Part shown: positions 26,074-35,070 of the stretch, piece by piece
Layout: every line of letters begins with the position of its first letter
Position numbering within the stretch: position 1 is the first letter of the stretch
Assembly (NCBI GenBank): GCA_019359325.1
Contig: JAHHHN010000011.1
Location: 117,090 to 181,089, forward strand
Length of the DNA: 64,000 nucleotides
Reading direction: 5' to 3'
From: Mojavia pulchra JT2-VF2
GTDB taxonomy: Bacteria > Cyanobacteriota > Cyanobacteriia > Cyanobacteriales > Nostocaceae
Notes under the pieces: model-generated
Seen by the model: the letters and a program-made list of their open reading frames with translations, nothing else
Databases searched by the model: none
Told to the model about the DNA's origin: nothing
Position numbers and translations under genes: made by a program

Positions 26074-27840
26074 ATGACTGAAGTAATAGCTCCTCGTCCC
26101 GACACCCACGTCCAAAAACGCTTGCCGACTATTCATTACTTGGTGACAATGCCACAACCAGAAACGCATCTGTTTGAGGTAACTTTGCACCTTATAGGCT
26201 ACCCATTGCCTATTCTCGATTTAAAATTCCCGGTATGGACACCTGGTTCCTATCTGGTGCGAGAATATGCCAAGAATTTACAAGATTTTGCCGCTTTTGC
26301 TGACGATAAACCTTTACCTTGGTGGAAAATCAGTAAAAATCATTGGCAGATAGAAACAAGCGGTATTTCAGAATTAACCATAAGTTACCGCATTTTTGCT
26401 AACGAACTATCAGTACGGACAAACCATTTAGATGCCACTCACGGCTACTTTAATGGTGCAGCACTGTTTTTTAGAGTACCCGGTTGGGAGAAACAACCAA
26501 TCCGCGTGACAATTGTACCTCCACGTTCTGAATGGCAGATCACTACCGCTTTATCACCAGATGCTGGACAAGCCAATACTTTCTGTGCTGCCGATTTTGA
26601 CACCCTTGTAGATAGTCCCTTTGAGATTGGGAACCACCAGTTGTATAAATTTGAGGTATTAGGAAAACCTCATGAACTAGCAATCTGGGGAGAGGGAAAT
26701 TTCCAACCACATGAAATCATTTCTGATATCGAAAAAATTATCCAGGTGGAAGCGCAGTTATTTGATGGTTTACCCTATGAGCGATATGTGTTTCTACTAC
26801 ATTTATTTAACCAAGCTTATGGTGGTTTAGAGCATAAAAACTGCTGCTCCCTAATCTATCAGCGTTTTGGATTCCGCGCTCAGGACAAGTACGATCGCTT
26901 TATCCAATTGGTAGCACATGAGTTCTTTCACTTGTGGAATGTCAAGCGAATTCGCCCCAAAGCCCTAGAAGTTTTTGATTACGACCAGGAAAACTATACA
27001 CCCTCCCTGTGGTTTTGTGAGGGCACTACGAGCTATTATGACTTGCTAATTCCTTTGCGGGCAGGAATTTATGATGCTAAGTCGTATTTGAATCATTTAA
27101 GTAAGGAAATTACCAGATTTCTGACAACCCCAGGGCGCAAAGTTCAACCACTTTCTGAGTCGAGTTTTGATGCTTGGATTAAACTCTATCGTTCAGATGC
27201 TAATAGCGGCAATTCCCAAATTTCTTATTATTTAAAGGGAGCATTGGTTTCCTTGCTACTCGATTTGTTAATTAGAGCACAACATAACAATCGCCGCTCC
27301 CTGGATGATGTCATGCGAAAAATGTGGCAGCAATTCGGGCAAGCAGAAATTGGCTATACTTCAGAACAGTTACAAGCAGTAATTGAATCGATAGCGGGAA
27401 GAGATTTAAGTGATTTCTTTAAATCTTATATTGATGGCACAGAAGAGTTACCTTTGAATGAATATTTAGCTCCTTTTGGCTTGCAATTAGCGACGGAGCA
27501 AGAAGAAGAACCTTATTTAGGTGTAAAGGTAAATACTGAGAATGGAAAAGAGATGATTAAGTTTGTCGAGGCGGGTTCACCTGCACAGTTAGCAGGAATT
27601 GATCCAGGTGATGAGTTACTAGCAATTAATGGTATTAAAGTAACAGCAACTGGGTTAAGCGATCGCCTGAAAGATTACCAACCAAAAGATACCATTCAAG
27701 TGACTGTTTTTCACCAAGACCTACTCCGTTCTCTAACGGTGACTTTGGCAAATCCGCGTCCCATAAGGTATCAAGTGATTGCAGTAAATAATCCTGATTC
27801 TGTGCAACAAAAAAACTTAGCTGGATGGTTAGGTGCATAG
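26074..27840 (+). CDS. M61 family metallopeptidase with PDZ domain
   Basis: Product of 588 residues related to glycyl aminopeptidase. The N-terminal beta-rich domain (FEVTLHLIGYPLPILDLKFP, then TPGSYLVREYAKNLQDF) precedes the zinc-binding HEFFH at 282-286 (VAHEFFHLWNVKRIRP) and the downstream ligand region WFCEGTTSYYD. The C-terminal PDZ domain (about 490-560) contains PYLGVKV...AGIDPGDELLAINGIKV. No signal peptide is visible, so the protein is probably cytoplasmic. Natural substrates are unknown; glycine-rich peptides are cleaved by characterised relatives. It converges on comB across a shared hairpin. Confidence 0.9.
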   Translation: MTEVIAPRPDTHVQKRLPTIHYLVTMPQPETHLFEVTLHLIGYPLPILDLKFPVWTPGSYLVREYAKNLQDFAAFADDKPLPWWKISKNHWQIETSGISELTISYRIFANELSVRTNHLDATHGYFNGAALFFRVPGWEKQPIRVTIVPPRSEWQITTALSPDAGQANTFCAADFDTLVDSPFEIGNHQLYKFEVLGKPHELAIWGEGNFQPHEIISDIEKIIQVEAQLFDGLPYERYVFLLHLFNQAYGGLEHKNCCSLIYQRFGFRAQDKYDRFIQLVAHEFFHLWNVKRIRPKALEVFDYDQENYTPSLWFCEGTTSYYDLLIPLRAGIYDAKSYLNHLSKEITRFLTTPGRKVQPLSESSFDAWIKLYRSDANSGNSQISYYLKGALVSLLLDLLIRAQHNNRRSLDDVMRKMWQQFGQAEIGYTSEQLQAVIESIAGRDLSDFFKSYIDGTEELPLNEYLAPFGLQLATEQEEEPYLGVKVNTENGKEMIKFVEAGSPAQLAGIDPGDELLAINGIKVTATGLSDRLKDYQPKDTIQVTVFHQDLLRSLTVTLANPRPIRYQVIAVNNPDSVQQKNLAGWLGA

Positions 27841-27868
27841 CTGACAATTTAAGGAAGTAGAAAATTTG

Positions 27869-27897
27869 CCCCTTTCCCGGCTAATGCTGAGAAGGGG
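27869..27897. terminator. hairpin between convergent M61 and comB genes
   Basis: CCCCTT (27869-27874) pairs with AAGGGG (27892-27897) around a 17-nt loop; no long T run follows on either strand. Its position between two convergent stop codons (27840 and 27920) suggests a bidirectional terminator. Confidence 0.4.
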
Positions 27898-27919
27898 ACA
27901 AATATTAAAAGGTAAAGTG

Positions 27920-28657
27920 TTAAATTTGTTTTTTCAAAACCCCCGCTTCTTGCTGTATGGGTAAAACATCTAAAATATCGGTTTGGGAACAATATTTTAA
28001 ATCTTCATGGCATTCCAGGCGCAACAAACGTTTGCCGTGACTAGCTTGGTGTAAAAGTCCTAACAAGTTATCTTGCCACTGAGAGTATAAAGATATCGCA
28101 CTAATTAATTCATCATTACCAGCTAATTCCTCTTGTGACAGATGAGTTTGCTGTAAAATGCTGTGGGCGATCGCACCGGCACAAACTGTATCCTCTAAGG
28201 AAAAACTGCCTTCCCAACCTGAACCAACAAGCCAGACAGTCTCTGGTTGCTTTTCTAGGAGAAATTTCACCACCGCAGCTCGATTGATTAAGGCTGCTGC
28301 TAGTACAATTGGGGCATCTTGTACCCGTTGTAAAGCACGAGTGCCATTGGTGGTACTGATAAACAAGCGACATCCCTGTACCAGTTCTGGTGTGCAGTCG
28401 AGGGGAGAGTTACCCAATTCAAAGCCAGCTACTTTTGCACCACCGCGTTCTCCGGCTCGCAGCCGTTTTGCAGGGGGCCATTTTTCGCTAACTTCCATGA
28501 GTTGATCTAAATCGCTGAAGACTTGTACAGCTTCGCCTCCAGCTGCTAAGACTGTCGCCATTGTACTAGTGGCTCGCAGAACATCGATTGCGATCGCACA
28601 TTCTGGGGCTGGATCTTTTGGAGTCAATTCCGGGGTGTGATAAACAAATAGCTTCAC
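27920..28657 (-). CDS. comB: 2-phosphosulfolactate phosphatase family protein (ComB-like)
   Basis: Product of 245 residues of the ComB family. [20 protein letters not shown] and [20 protein letters not shown] form the N-terminal signature; [33 protein letters not shown] and [20 protein letters not shown] follow in the expected order. The named reaction, dephosphorylation of 2-phosphosulfolactate, belongs to coenzyme M synthesis in methanogens. Cyanobacteria carry the family without that pathway, so the physiological substrate here is uncertain. It is transcribed alone. Confidence 0.87.
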   Translation of the reverse strand: MKLFVYHTPELTPKDPAPECAIAIDVLRATSTMATVLAAGGEAVQVFSDLDQLMEVSEKWPPAKRLRAGERGGAKVAGFELGNSPLDCTPELVQGCRLFISTTNGTRALQRVQDAPIVLAAALINRAAVVKFLLEKQPETVWLVGSGWEGSFSLEDTVCAGAIAHSILQQTHLSQEELAGNDELISAISLYSQWQDNLLGLLHQASHGKRLLRLECHEDLKYCSQTDILDVLPIQQEAGVLKKQI

Positions 28658-29050
28658 GTCTTAGATACGCCTGATCTAATACTGCCGAGATCACATTTTA
28701 ACCACTTAGTGTCATCTAAAGGATGAAAGATTCAGTAAGAAACAACAGCGGAAGATAATAAGGTTGCTCTATACATCTGGCTTTGTGTGTCTTTATACAA
28801 CTTCCTCTTAACTCAAAATTCAGCACTCAGCAATATTTTCAAGCCAGCCATTCATGGGCTTTTGCCCACAACCAGGAAATGAAAATCTTTCCTCCCCAGT
28901 CCCCAGTCCCTATTTTCAAGCTAGGAGTTGCAATCAAAGGTAATCTGAAAAAAGATAGATATTTTCAGGCACTCACGTTAAGCCTACTCAATAGAGAGGG
29001 GAATTTTTACGTCTAATTCACTTACCTAAAATCTCAAATCCAAAATTGAT
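28658..29050. other. intergenic region between comB and blaI-like gene
   Basis: About 393 bp between divergent genes. It contains heptamer-like repeats (CAGCACTCAG at about 28823 and CCCCAGTCCCCAGTCCC at about 28896-28912). A plus-strand frame of 77 codons (28783-29016) runs through these repeats and has no protein character; I do not regard it as a gene. Confidence 0.4.
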
Positions 29051-29470
29051 ATGGCTCCTTTACCCGACTATCGCCCTAAACAACTGTCTGTAGGCCCTTT
29101 GGAAGCAGAAATTTTGCAGATTATCTGGCAACTGGGTTCGGCTACAGTCAAGGATGTACACGATCGCATTTTGTCTGACCCTAACCGAGAGTTAGCTTAC
29201 ACTTCTGTAACCACCGTTCTGCGCCGCCTTACCGATAAAGGTTGGCTAGCCTGCGACAAAAAAGGGCGGGCATTCTATTGGCGGCCAATGCTGACAAAGC
29301 AGCAGGCAGAGGTAATCAAAGCGCATGAGCAATTGCAGCGATTTCTGGCAGTAGGTAACCCCGATGTAATTGCTGCCTTCGCAGATAGTTTGGATGAAGC
29401 CGCCAGCGAGCAAATAGAAGCGATCGCCAAACGCATTCAAGCCGCACGACAAGCCAGGGAGGGACAATGA
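29051..29470 (+). CDS. BlaI/MecI/CopY family repressor
   Basis: Product of 139 residues. The winged helix LGPLEAEILQIIWQLG-like start (VGPLEAEILQIIWQLGSATV) is followed by the recognition region LAYTSVTTVLRRLTDKGWLA and the basic wing CDKKGRAFYWRPML. The C-terminal helix forms the dimerisation region. The ATG of the M56 peptidase overlaps its stop by four bases (ATGA), so the two are translationally coupled, the classic repressor/protease-sensor arrangement. No beta-lactamase lies next to them, so the regulated genes are unknown. Confidence 0.9.
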   Translation: MAPLPDYRPKQLSVGPLEAEILQIIWQLGSATVKDVHDRILSDPNRELAYTSVTTVLRRLTDKGWLACDKKGRAFYWRPMLTKQQAEVIKAHEQLQRFLAVGNPDVIAAFADSLDEAASEQIEAIAKRIQAARQAREGQ

Positions 29471-30312
29471 TGCATTTGATGATGATTTTGGCTGCTTTGG
29501 CAGTTGCTTGGTGGTTAAGATCCTCCTGGACTGGCTCTCACGGTAATTGGAGTCTGCGGTGGCGGCGATCGCTATTTTTATTTCTGTTTCCGCCCTTACT
29601 GCTATTCATGACTGCGATCGCTGTACTGTGTATGGGCCCCCAAGGCAAAATGGGCGGAATGTATACAGGCTGGATCAGTTATATTTTAGCGTTGATGTAT
29701 CTTGCATTCTTTAACATTTTATGTATTAAACTTGCTTTCCAAGGATGGCAGTCTGTGAAAGCTGCCCGGAACTCTCCTCTGGTTGATTTTGGCACTAGGC
29801 AAGTCCGGCTACTCAACACAGGCGCACTTTTCGCAGGCCAAATAGGTTTTTGGCAACCTGAATTAGTAATTAGCCAAGGATTACTGCAAACTCTTTCACC
29901 TGCTCATTTAGAAAGCGTCTTGGCACATGAGCAAGGGCATTACCATTACCGAGACACGTTTTGGTTTTTCTGGCTGGGTTGGGTGCGTTACTGTACTGCG
30001 TGGTTACCAAATACAGACTCTTTGTGGGAAGAACTCTTAATCTTGCGCGAATTACGAGCCGATGGTTATGCTGCATCACAGGTAGACCCCCTATTACTAG
30101 CAGAATCATTGCTTTTGGTAGTCAGCACCACCCCCGTACTATCATCAGAGATTTGCTGTGCTGCATTAGGTTCACCAGGGAGCGATCGCTTAGAGCAGAG
30201 AATAGATGCTCTCTTAGCGCCACCAGAACCCACCCCTGAAGTTCAATTGCAATCTTGGAATAATTTTCTATTGGCATTTCTGCCTTTAGTAAGTGTGATG
30301 TTTCATACCTAA
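29467..30312 (+). CDS. M56 (BlaR1-like) membrane metallopeptidase
   Basis: Product of 281 residues with hydrophobic segments at about 3-18, 36-57, 67-95 and near the C-terminus. The zinc motif is in LAHEQGHYHYRDTFWF (HEQGH) and the downstream conserved ELRADGYAA (about 193-206) supplies the third ligand. Unlike BlaR1 it has no periplasmic penicillin-binding sensor domain. It probably cleaves or inactivates the BlaI-like repressor encoded by the overlapping upstream gene in response to an unknown membrane signal. Confidence 0.87.
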   Translation: MMHLMMILAALAVAWWLRSSWTGSHGNWSLRWRRSLFLFLFPPLLLFMTAIAVLCMGPQGKMGGMYTGWISYILALMYLAFFNILCIKLAFQGWQSVKAARNSPLVDFGTRQVRLLNTGALFAGQIGFWQPELVISQGLLQTLSPAHLESVLAHEQGHYHYRDTFWFFWLGWVRYCTAWLPNTDSLWEELLILRELRADGYAASQVDPLLLAESLLLVVSTTPVLSSEICCAALGSPGSDRLEQRIDALLAPPEPTPEVQLQSWNNFLLAFLPLVSVMFHT

Positions 30313-30313
30313 A

Positions 30314-30350
30314 ACAGGTAATGGGTAATTCCTTACCTGTATTACCCATT
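30314..30350. repeat. two interlocking inverted repeats after the M56 gene
   Basis: ACAGGTAA (30314-30321) pairs with TTACCTGT (30333-30340), and AATGGGTAAT (30320-30329) pairs with ATTACCCATT (30341-30350). The arms are arranged A-B-A'-B', the topology of a pseudoknot or of two competing hairpins. Sequence style is that of intergenic Nostoc repeats; it may also act as the operon terminator. Confidence 0.5.
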
Positions 30351-30587
30351 GCCTTAATGCTTTGACTACGACACCCAGTAATATTCGATGCTAGGATAAC
30401 TATTAATTTTTGAAAATTGCTTGACAATTACTGAGTGTTATGATTATTCAAGCGATCGCTCTATAACTAGACAAATAATCATAAACCTTTTGCTGCACTT
30501 AGTAGGAGTGCCGAAAATATCGCCCCCTGTTTAACCTTTGTATAAACTAAACCAGCAACAAAAATTTAGGCATTACAATCACCTTTG

Positions 30588-32177
30588 ATGAATATTTTAC
30601 TTGTATATCCTCGCTTTCCTAAAAGTTTTTGGTCTTTTGAAAAAACACTGGCTTTGTTAGACCGCAAGGCGATGCTACCGCCTCTGGGCTTGGTGACTGT
30701 AGCTGCGATTTTGCCTCAAGAATGGCAATTCAAGCTAGTAGACCGGAATGTTCGGCAGATCACAGAAGCAGAATGGGCTTGGGCAGATTTGGTTATTCTG
30801 TCGGCGATGATTGTGCAAAAAGAGGATTTGCTAGACCAGATTCGAGAGGCAAAGGAACGGGGTAAGCGTGTGGCTGTGGGTGGGCCTTATGCTACAGCAC
30901 TACCCCATGAAGTGACAGAAGTTGGAACAGACTACTTGATATTGGATGAAGGGGAGATTACGCTGCCGTTATTTGTGGAGGCGATCGCACGGGGCGATCG
31001 TACAGGCGTATTTCGCTCTGGTGGTGAAAAACCAGATGTTACCAACACTCCGATTCCGCGCTTTGACTTGCTGGAGTTTGATGCCTATGCGGAGATGTCG
31101 GTACAATTTTCGCGTGGATGTCCGTTCCAGTGCGAGTTCTGCGACATTATTGTTCTCTATGGTCGCAAACCACGCACCAAAAGCCCAACTCAACTGTTAG
31201 CAGAACTTGATTACCTCTACGAACTGGGGTGGCGGCGTAGCATTTTTATGGTGGATGACAACTTCATCGGTAATAAACGCAACGTCAAATTATTTTTGAA
31301 GGAACTCCAGCCTTGGATGGTAGCACATCACTATCCCTTCTCTTTTGCCACAGAAGCTTCAGTTGATTTAGCCCAAGATCAAGAACTGATGGATTTAATG
31401 GTAGCGTGTAATTTTGGGGCTGTTTTTCTAGGAATTGAAACCCCCGACGAAGAAAGCCTCACCTTCACTCAGAAATTTCAGAACACGCGAGACTCCCTCA
31501 GTGAAGCGGTGCATACAATTACGCGCTCAGGGCTGCGAGTCATGGCAGGCTTTATTATTGGGTTTGATGGCGAAAAACCAGGAGCAGGCGCACGTATCGT
31601 TAAGTTTGTAGAGCAAACAGCGATTCCTACTGCCTTATTTAGTATGCTGCAAGCGCTTCCTGATACAGCCCTTTGGCATCGATTAGAAAAAGAAGGACGA
31701 CTCCGTAGCAAATCTGCCAACATCAACCAAACCACGTTGATGAACTTTGTGCCAACTCGACCGTTAGCAGATATCGCCCGCGAATATGTAGAGGCATTTT
31801 GGGAACTGTATGAGCCAGAACGGTTTTTGGATCGTGCATACCGTCACTACCGTATTTTGGGCGAAGCAACCTACCCCAAAAAAGGCAAAGGTGCTAAGAA
31901 ACCATTGAACTGGAAAGTACTCCGGGCCTTGCTGATCATTTGCTGGCGACAAGGTGTCCGTCGTCAGACACGCTGGCAATTCTGGCGTAACTTGTGGAAT
32001 ATGTATCAGCATAATCCGGGTGGAGTAAGTAGTTATTTATCTGTTTGTGCCCAAATCGAGCATTTCTTGGAGTATCGCCAGATTGTCCGGGATGAAATTG
32101 AAGCTCAAGTAGCTGAGTTTCTAGAGGCAGAAGCCAAGGTACAGTCAGAGGTTAAAGCAGCGGAGGTGTTAGCGTGA
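30588..32177 (+). CDS. B12-binding domain radical SAM protein
   Basis: Product of about 529 residues (start set at ATG 30588 rather than the preceding TTG). The N-terminal B12-binding-like Rossmann domain (ILLVYPRFPKSFWSFEKTLA, then KRVAVGGPYATALPHEV) is followed by the radical SAM core with the cluster motif GCPFQCEFCDII (C-x3-C-x2-C, at about 178, 182 and 185) and ATEASVDLAQDQELMDLM, FLGIETPDEESL. The C-terminal ~190 residues fit the DUF4070 extension. Such proteins modify lipids, cofactors or peptides; no substrate can be proposed. The fold calls are strong, the reaction is unknown. It is flanked by hairpins and seems monocistronic. Confidence 0.85.
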   Translation: MNILLVYPRFPKSFWSFEKTLALLDRKAMLPPLGLVTVAAILPQEWQFKLVDRNVRQITEAEWAWADLVILSAMIVQKEDLLDQIREAKERGKRVAVGGPYATALPHEVTEVGTDYLILDEGEITLPLFVEAIARGDRTGVFRSGGEKPDVTNTPIPRFDLLEFDAYAEMSVQFSRGCPFQCEFCDIIVLYGRKPRTKSPTQLLAELDYLYELGWRRSIFMVDDNFIGNKRNVKLFLKELQPWMVAHHYPFSFATEASVDLAQDQELMDLMVACNFGAVFLGIETPDEESLTFTQKFQNTRDSLSEAVHTITRSGLRVMAGFIIGFDGEKPGAGARIVKFVEQTAIPTALFSMLQALPDTALWHRLEKEGRLRSKSANINQTTLMNFVPTRPLADIAREYVEAFWELYEPERFLDRAYRHYRILGEATYPKKGKGAKKPLNWKVLRALLIICWRQGVRRQTRWQFWRNLWNMYQHNPGGVSSYLSVCAQIEHFLEYRQIVRDEIEAQVAEFLEAEAKVQSEVKAAEVLA

Positions 32178-32455
32178 CATCTCCCACCATTAAATGGGAG
32201 TACAAATTATAACGGGGGACTTACGGCGTAATAGTTAAACCCTGTCTTAAGAAAGCAACTTCAGTCGTGGAGAAAAAAGAAATTTTTCTTTGTTTGAATC
32301 CCGCAGATTTATCTGTGGGATTTAAGTGCGTCTTTATGTCCCCCGCTCAGAGCGTTCTCTTCAATTCTTGCTTATCAAAAGTATGAAAGCTCAACAACCA
32401 TGCCACTATATAAAATAGAGCGTCAAACTGAGCAAGAGGAAGGCTAAAAAACGCT
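32178..32455. other. intergenic region with two hairpins
   Basis: CTCCCA (32181-32186) pairs with TGGGAG (32195-32200) right after the radical SAM stop. A second, stronger stem is AATCCCGCAGAT (32297-32308) with ATCTGTGGGATT (about 32311-32322), followed by no long T run. Position suggests terminators; the spacing and GTCTTAAGAAAG-type sequence between also recall the end of an IS200/IS605-type element, but no transposase remnant is visible. Confidence 0.4.
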
Positions 32456-33415
32456 GTGCAGATAACATTTTTAGGGACGAGTTCCGGTGTGCCCACAAGA
32501 GCGCGCAATGTTTCCAGTGTTGCGCTGAGATTACCGCAACGGGCAGAACTGTGGTTATTCGACTGTGGTGAAGGCACTCAACATCAAATTTTGCGGAGTG
32601 ACCTAAAAATCAGCCAGCTATCCCGAATTTTCATTACCCACATGCACGGCGATCACATCTTTGGCTTGATGGGACTTCTTGCTAGTTGCGGCTTGGCTGG
32701 TAATGTGGAACGAGTTGACATTTATGGCCCACCTGGATTAAATGAATATATCCAAGCAGCCTTACGTTACTCCCACACGCACTTTTCCTATCCTGTGAAA
32801 GTTCACGCCATTCGTCCAGGAGTAATTTATGAAGACGATGAGTTCACGGTTAGCTGTGGCCCTTTGCATCACCGAATTACAGCTTTTGGCTACCGCGTAG
32901 CAGAAAACGACCGAGCAGGACGCTTTGATATAGAAAAAGCTAAGGCATTGCAGATTCCTCCTGGTCGTGTTTACGGTCAACTCAAGCGTGGTGAAACGGT
33001 AACTCTTACCGATGGACGAGTATTTGATGGTAAAGAATTGTGTGGCCCTACAGAAATAGGACGCAAGATTGCTTACTGTACAGACACAGTTTATTGCGAG
33101 GGTGCGGTGGAATTAGCACAGGATGCAGATGTGTTAATTCATGAGGCGACCTTTGCCCATCAAGATGCAGATATGGCATTTCAGCGGTTGCATTCCACAA
33201 GCACAATGGCAGCACAAACAGCTTTAGTTGCTAAAGCACATCGGCTTATTATGACTCATTTCAGCCCCCGCTATGCTCCCGGAAATCTTTTAGAGTTAAA
33301 GGATTTACTTCAAGAAGCCCGTGCAATTTTTCCTAATACGGATATGGCACATGATTTCATGGTTTACGATGTACCGAGGCGGCGAGAGTCCCAGTTAACA
33401 AAGGCTGGTGTATAA
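32456..33415 (+). CDS. rnz: ribonuclease Z
   Basis: Metallo-beta-lactamase-fold endonuclease of 319 residues that removes 3' trailers from tRNA precursors. The start is GTG at 32456, giving MQITFLGTSSGVPTRARNVS. The zinc motif is FITHMHGDHIFGLMGLLAS (HxHxDH); further ligands lie in CGPLHHRITAFGYR, CTDTVYCEGAVEL and IHEATFAHQDADM, and near the end in LIMTHFSPRY. The exosite region (AEN...PPGRVYGQLKRGETVTLTD) and the length mark the short, bacterial RNase Z form. It ends at a strong terminator. Confidence 0.96.
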   Translation: MQITFLGTSSGVPTRARNVSSVALRLPQRAELWLFDCGEGTQHQILRSDLKISQLSRIFITHMHGDHIFGLMGLLASCGLAGNVERVDIYGPPGLNEYIQAALRYSHTHFSYPVKVHAIRPGVIYEDDEFTVSCGPLHHRITAFGYRVAENDRAGRFDIEKAKALQIPPGRVYGQLKRGETVTLTDGRVFDGKELCGPTEIGRKIAYCTDTVYCEGAVELAQDADVLIHEATFAHQDADMAFQRLHSTSTMAAQTALVAKAHRLIMTHFSPRYAPGNLLELKDLLQEARAIFPNTDMAHDFMVYDVPRRRESQLTKAGV

Positions 33416-33480
33416 CAACAATCATCTAGAATTATTATCAGCTATATAATTTTCTTTGAAAGAACATAATTTAGAAATAT

Positions 33481-33534
33481 GTAGTAAAGGCTTTAGTCAT
33501 GCTCTCAAGACTAAAATTTTTACTACATTTTTTT
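33481..33534 (+). terminator. intrinsic terminator of rnz
   Basis: GTAGTAAAGGCTTTAGTC (33481-33498) pairs with GACTAAAATTTTTACTAC (33509-33526) except for a 3-bp internal mismatch, followed by a run of seven T at 33528-33534. It is 66 bp after the rnz stop codon. The remainder of the 285-bp gap up to the IS at 33701 is AT-rich with nothing further seen. Confidence 0.7.
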
Positions 33535-33700
33535 ATTTCAATACTTCGTCAATAAAAAGTACAAACTAACCTTACATAACTTCCGATTCTAAAATTAATA
33601 AAGCAAAATTTTATCTGCTACATCAGTCTTGTATCTACATATTATTATTTAAAATTAATTTAAATTTTTATCAAAATATAACCTATAAATAGCGTATATA

Positions 33701-34717
33701 CAGCATATTTGGAGTTTATGAGGTACAGTAGCAGCAATTTGTAAACCAATTTTTGAGATGTTCAGGATTAATTAATTGAAGCGCTATTTTAATTAAACCA
33801 TCGACTCCAGATGCAGTTTTGGGAGAAAATTGTTTCAAGAACGCTTTTAACTGTGACCACCAATGTTCAATGGGGTTAAATTCCGGGGAATAAGGAGACA
33901 GGTACAGAACACTTGCACCAACTCCTTCAATTAAGGGTTTAATTTCTGCGACTTGATGTGCAGGAAGATTATCCATCACAACTACTGCACCAGTCCATAA
34001 TTGTGGAAGCAAAAAATGTAAGGGTAAAGACTTTATATACATCCCCGTCCATTGAACCATTTAAAGTCATGACAGCTAAAACTTTCTTTAAGCTGATTCC
34101 CCCGATTACACTGACTTTCGCACCTCGATAATATGGTTTAAAATCATACACCCTACTGCCCTTGTCGCTTCTGGCATGAGTCCGAGTTAAACCAAGTAAA
34201 ACACCCATTTCATCAATAAAAACAAGGTCTTCTGGGTCTATGTGTTTTACCTTATCCCAATACTCTATTCTCAGCCTTTGGACTCTTTCTGTTTTCGCTT
34301 GGCTACTGCGTAAAGTCTTTTTTTTCGTGTTATTTTTTGTTTTTGTAATGCACAGCACATTACACTTGCACATACCCAAACGTTATATTTTTCTCCAAAA
34401 TACTCGCAGTATTCTGATAAAGTTGCGTCTGGATGGCTTTTAACCATTTCGGCTAATTCGCTACCGTACTCATCCAATTTACCCTTAATTGTCCCACCTT
34501 GCTTTTTAGGTTCTAGATGACCTTGGGTTTTCTGTAGCTGGAGGAGCTTTTGTACATAGCTTTTTGCTACACCAAATTGAACAGCAACTTTTCTGATTGA
34601 CGTGCCACCTCTTTCGTATGCATTTACTATTTTTTCTCGTAGGTCAACTGAGTACGGTTTCATTGTAATTCTTGATGCACTAATATTTAGTGTGCCTCAT
34701 TTACCTCAAATCTGCTG
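33701..34717 (-). mobile_element. IS630-family insertion sequence, complete ends
   Basis: A 1017-bp element. Its terminal inverted repeats match at about 20 of 26 positions: CAGCATATTTGGAGTTTATG at 33701 against CAGCAGATTTGAGGTAAATG read inward from 34717. It is flanked on both sides by TA (33699-33700 and 34718-34719), the duplication expected for IS630/Tc1-mariner-type transposition. One transposase region in three overlapping reading pieces lies between the ends on the minus strand. The interior is intact in length, so the loss of activity, if any, comes from frame disruptions only. Confidence 0.88.
33716..34663 (-). pseudogene. IS630-family transposase, frame-disrupted
   Basis: Piece A (34663-34271) carries the N-terminal helix-turn-helix (MKPYSVDLREKIVNAYERGG, then SIRKVAVQFGVAKSYVQKLL). 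Piece B (to 33969) carries the first catalytic Asp region, LVFIDEMGVLLGL. Piece C (34060-33716) carries the second Asp in VVMDNLPAHQV and the Glu in FNPIEHWWSQLK. Moving from A to B needs a -1 shift at a run of eight A (complement of 34318-34325), a plausible slippery site; moving from B to C needs +1 near 34013-34035, so A and C share a frame. At least the second break looks like a mutation or a sequence error. Confidence 0.8.
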
Positions 34718-35070
34718 TAAGTTTTAATAATAGTTTTATTGAATTATAAATAATATGTTTAAAAAATATTATTTGGTTCTAATTATTATATTTAAAATTA
34801 CTCTAACAGCAATATGCTAAAACGTACTTTTATAATGTTGTGTAATTTGATTCTCATAACTTAGTAGCAGCTATCGCATTATTTGATAATGTATAAAACT
34901 TTAGGCAGATTAGCTACATTTGTCTACGTAATTGTATGCAGTAGAAACATTTTTTCCATCTTGGAATCATTTTAGTTAAAGTTTCGTCTATAGGTTCAGA
35001 AAAATTCACTTCAAATAAATTTTTTGATAATTTTCCTGATTTATTATTTTGATATTAGAGGAATTTTATC
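34718..35070. other. AT-rich region upstream of the Wzc-like gene
   Basis: About 353 bp with very high AT content. It should carry the promoter of the polysaccharide gene at 35071; AGAGGA just upstream of its ATG is a good ribosome site. No repeats or reading frames of note were seen. Confidence 0.4.

Noticed and set aside
28783..29016. 77-codon plus-strand frame between comB and the blaI-like gene
   Set aside because: It runs through short tandem repeats, has no ribosome site and no protein-like signature.
32178..32455. IS200/IS605 element remnant
   Set aside because: Only two hairpins are visible; there is no TnpA or TnpB coding trace, so terminators are a sufficient explanation.
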